From NCBI GenBank assembly GCA_023132135.1, contig JAGLYR010000318.1, positions 1 to 7,286 of the forward strand: DNA of 7,286 nt, given 5' to 3'. Each line of letters opens with the position of its first letter. The first letter of the stretch is position 1. The notes beneath the pieces are model-generated. The model ran no database searches. It was not told where the DNA came from and was given only the letters and a program-made list of their open reading frames with translations. The stretch is from Candidatus Eiseniibacteriota bacterium. Lineage in GTDB: Bacteria > Arandabacterota > Arandabacteria > JAGLYR01. This document shows positions 7,218 to 7,286 of the stretch, piece after piece. A program made the position numbers and the translations under genes.

Positions 7218-7286
7218 GCTTTTTCCCGCGCCCGCCTACCGGCCCCCATGAGAGACCGTCCCTAGTGCCGTGTCTCAGAAAGTAGT

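Noticed and set aside
7132-7286. A further gene or dnaA start upstream of rpmH
   Set aside because: No family-like reading frame is visible in either strand; the open plus-strand frame at 6988-7251 is opposite rpmH and its leader.

Overview
The window is a housekeeping cluster lying entirely on the minus strand. Read in the direction of transcription (high to low coordinates), the order is rpmH, rnpA, yidD, yidC, jag (khpB), mnmE, mnmG, rsmG. This order is typical of the region beside the chromosome replication origin in many bacteria. All eight genes are recognised from family motifs. rsmG runs off the left edge of the window.

The organism looks like a Gram-negative bacterium of moderately high GC. 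YidC has the large domain between its first two membrane segments, as in diderm bacteria, and many third codon positions are G or C. GTG initiates rpmH, mnmE and rsmG. I cannot place the phylum from these proteins by eye; the gene order is too widespread to decide it.

Layout: 7132-7286 is the rpmH leader with a plausible promoter. 6997-7131 is rpmH (ribosomal protein L34), 6568-6924 rnpA (RNase P protein) and 6294-6551 yidD (membrane-insertion accessory). 4539-6242 is yidC (membrane insertase), 3933-4496 jag/khpB (RNA-binding protein), 2494-3858 mnmE and 580-2463 mnmG. 1-583 is rsmG, missing its 3' end. The small gaps hold ribosome-binding sites. The mnmE-mnmG gap holds a near-perfect ParB-binding parS site, and the jag-mnmE gap holds a Shine-Dalgarno sequence separated from the GTG start by a hairpin.

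The genes serve translation and protein delivery. L34 and RNase P protein support ribosome and tRNA supply. YidD and YidC insert membrane proteins. Jag is an RNA-binding partner often encoded after YidC. MnmE and MnmG together modify the tRNA wobble uridine, and RsmG methylates 16S rRNA. parA and parB commonly follow rsmG; the parS site fits that expectation, but those genes lie outside the window.

I found no defence system, mobile element, CRISPR array or unknown multi-gene system. The points worth a second look are the parS site, the hairpin-bridged mnmE start, and a Jag protein whose R3H domain is replaced by an Arg/Ser/Gly-rich tail.
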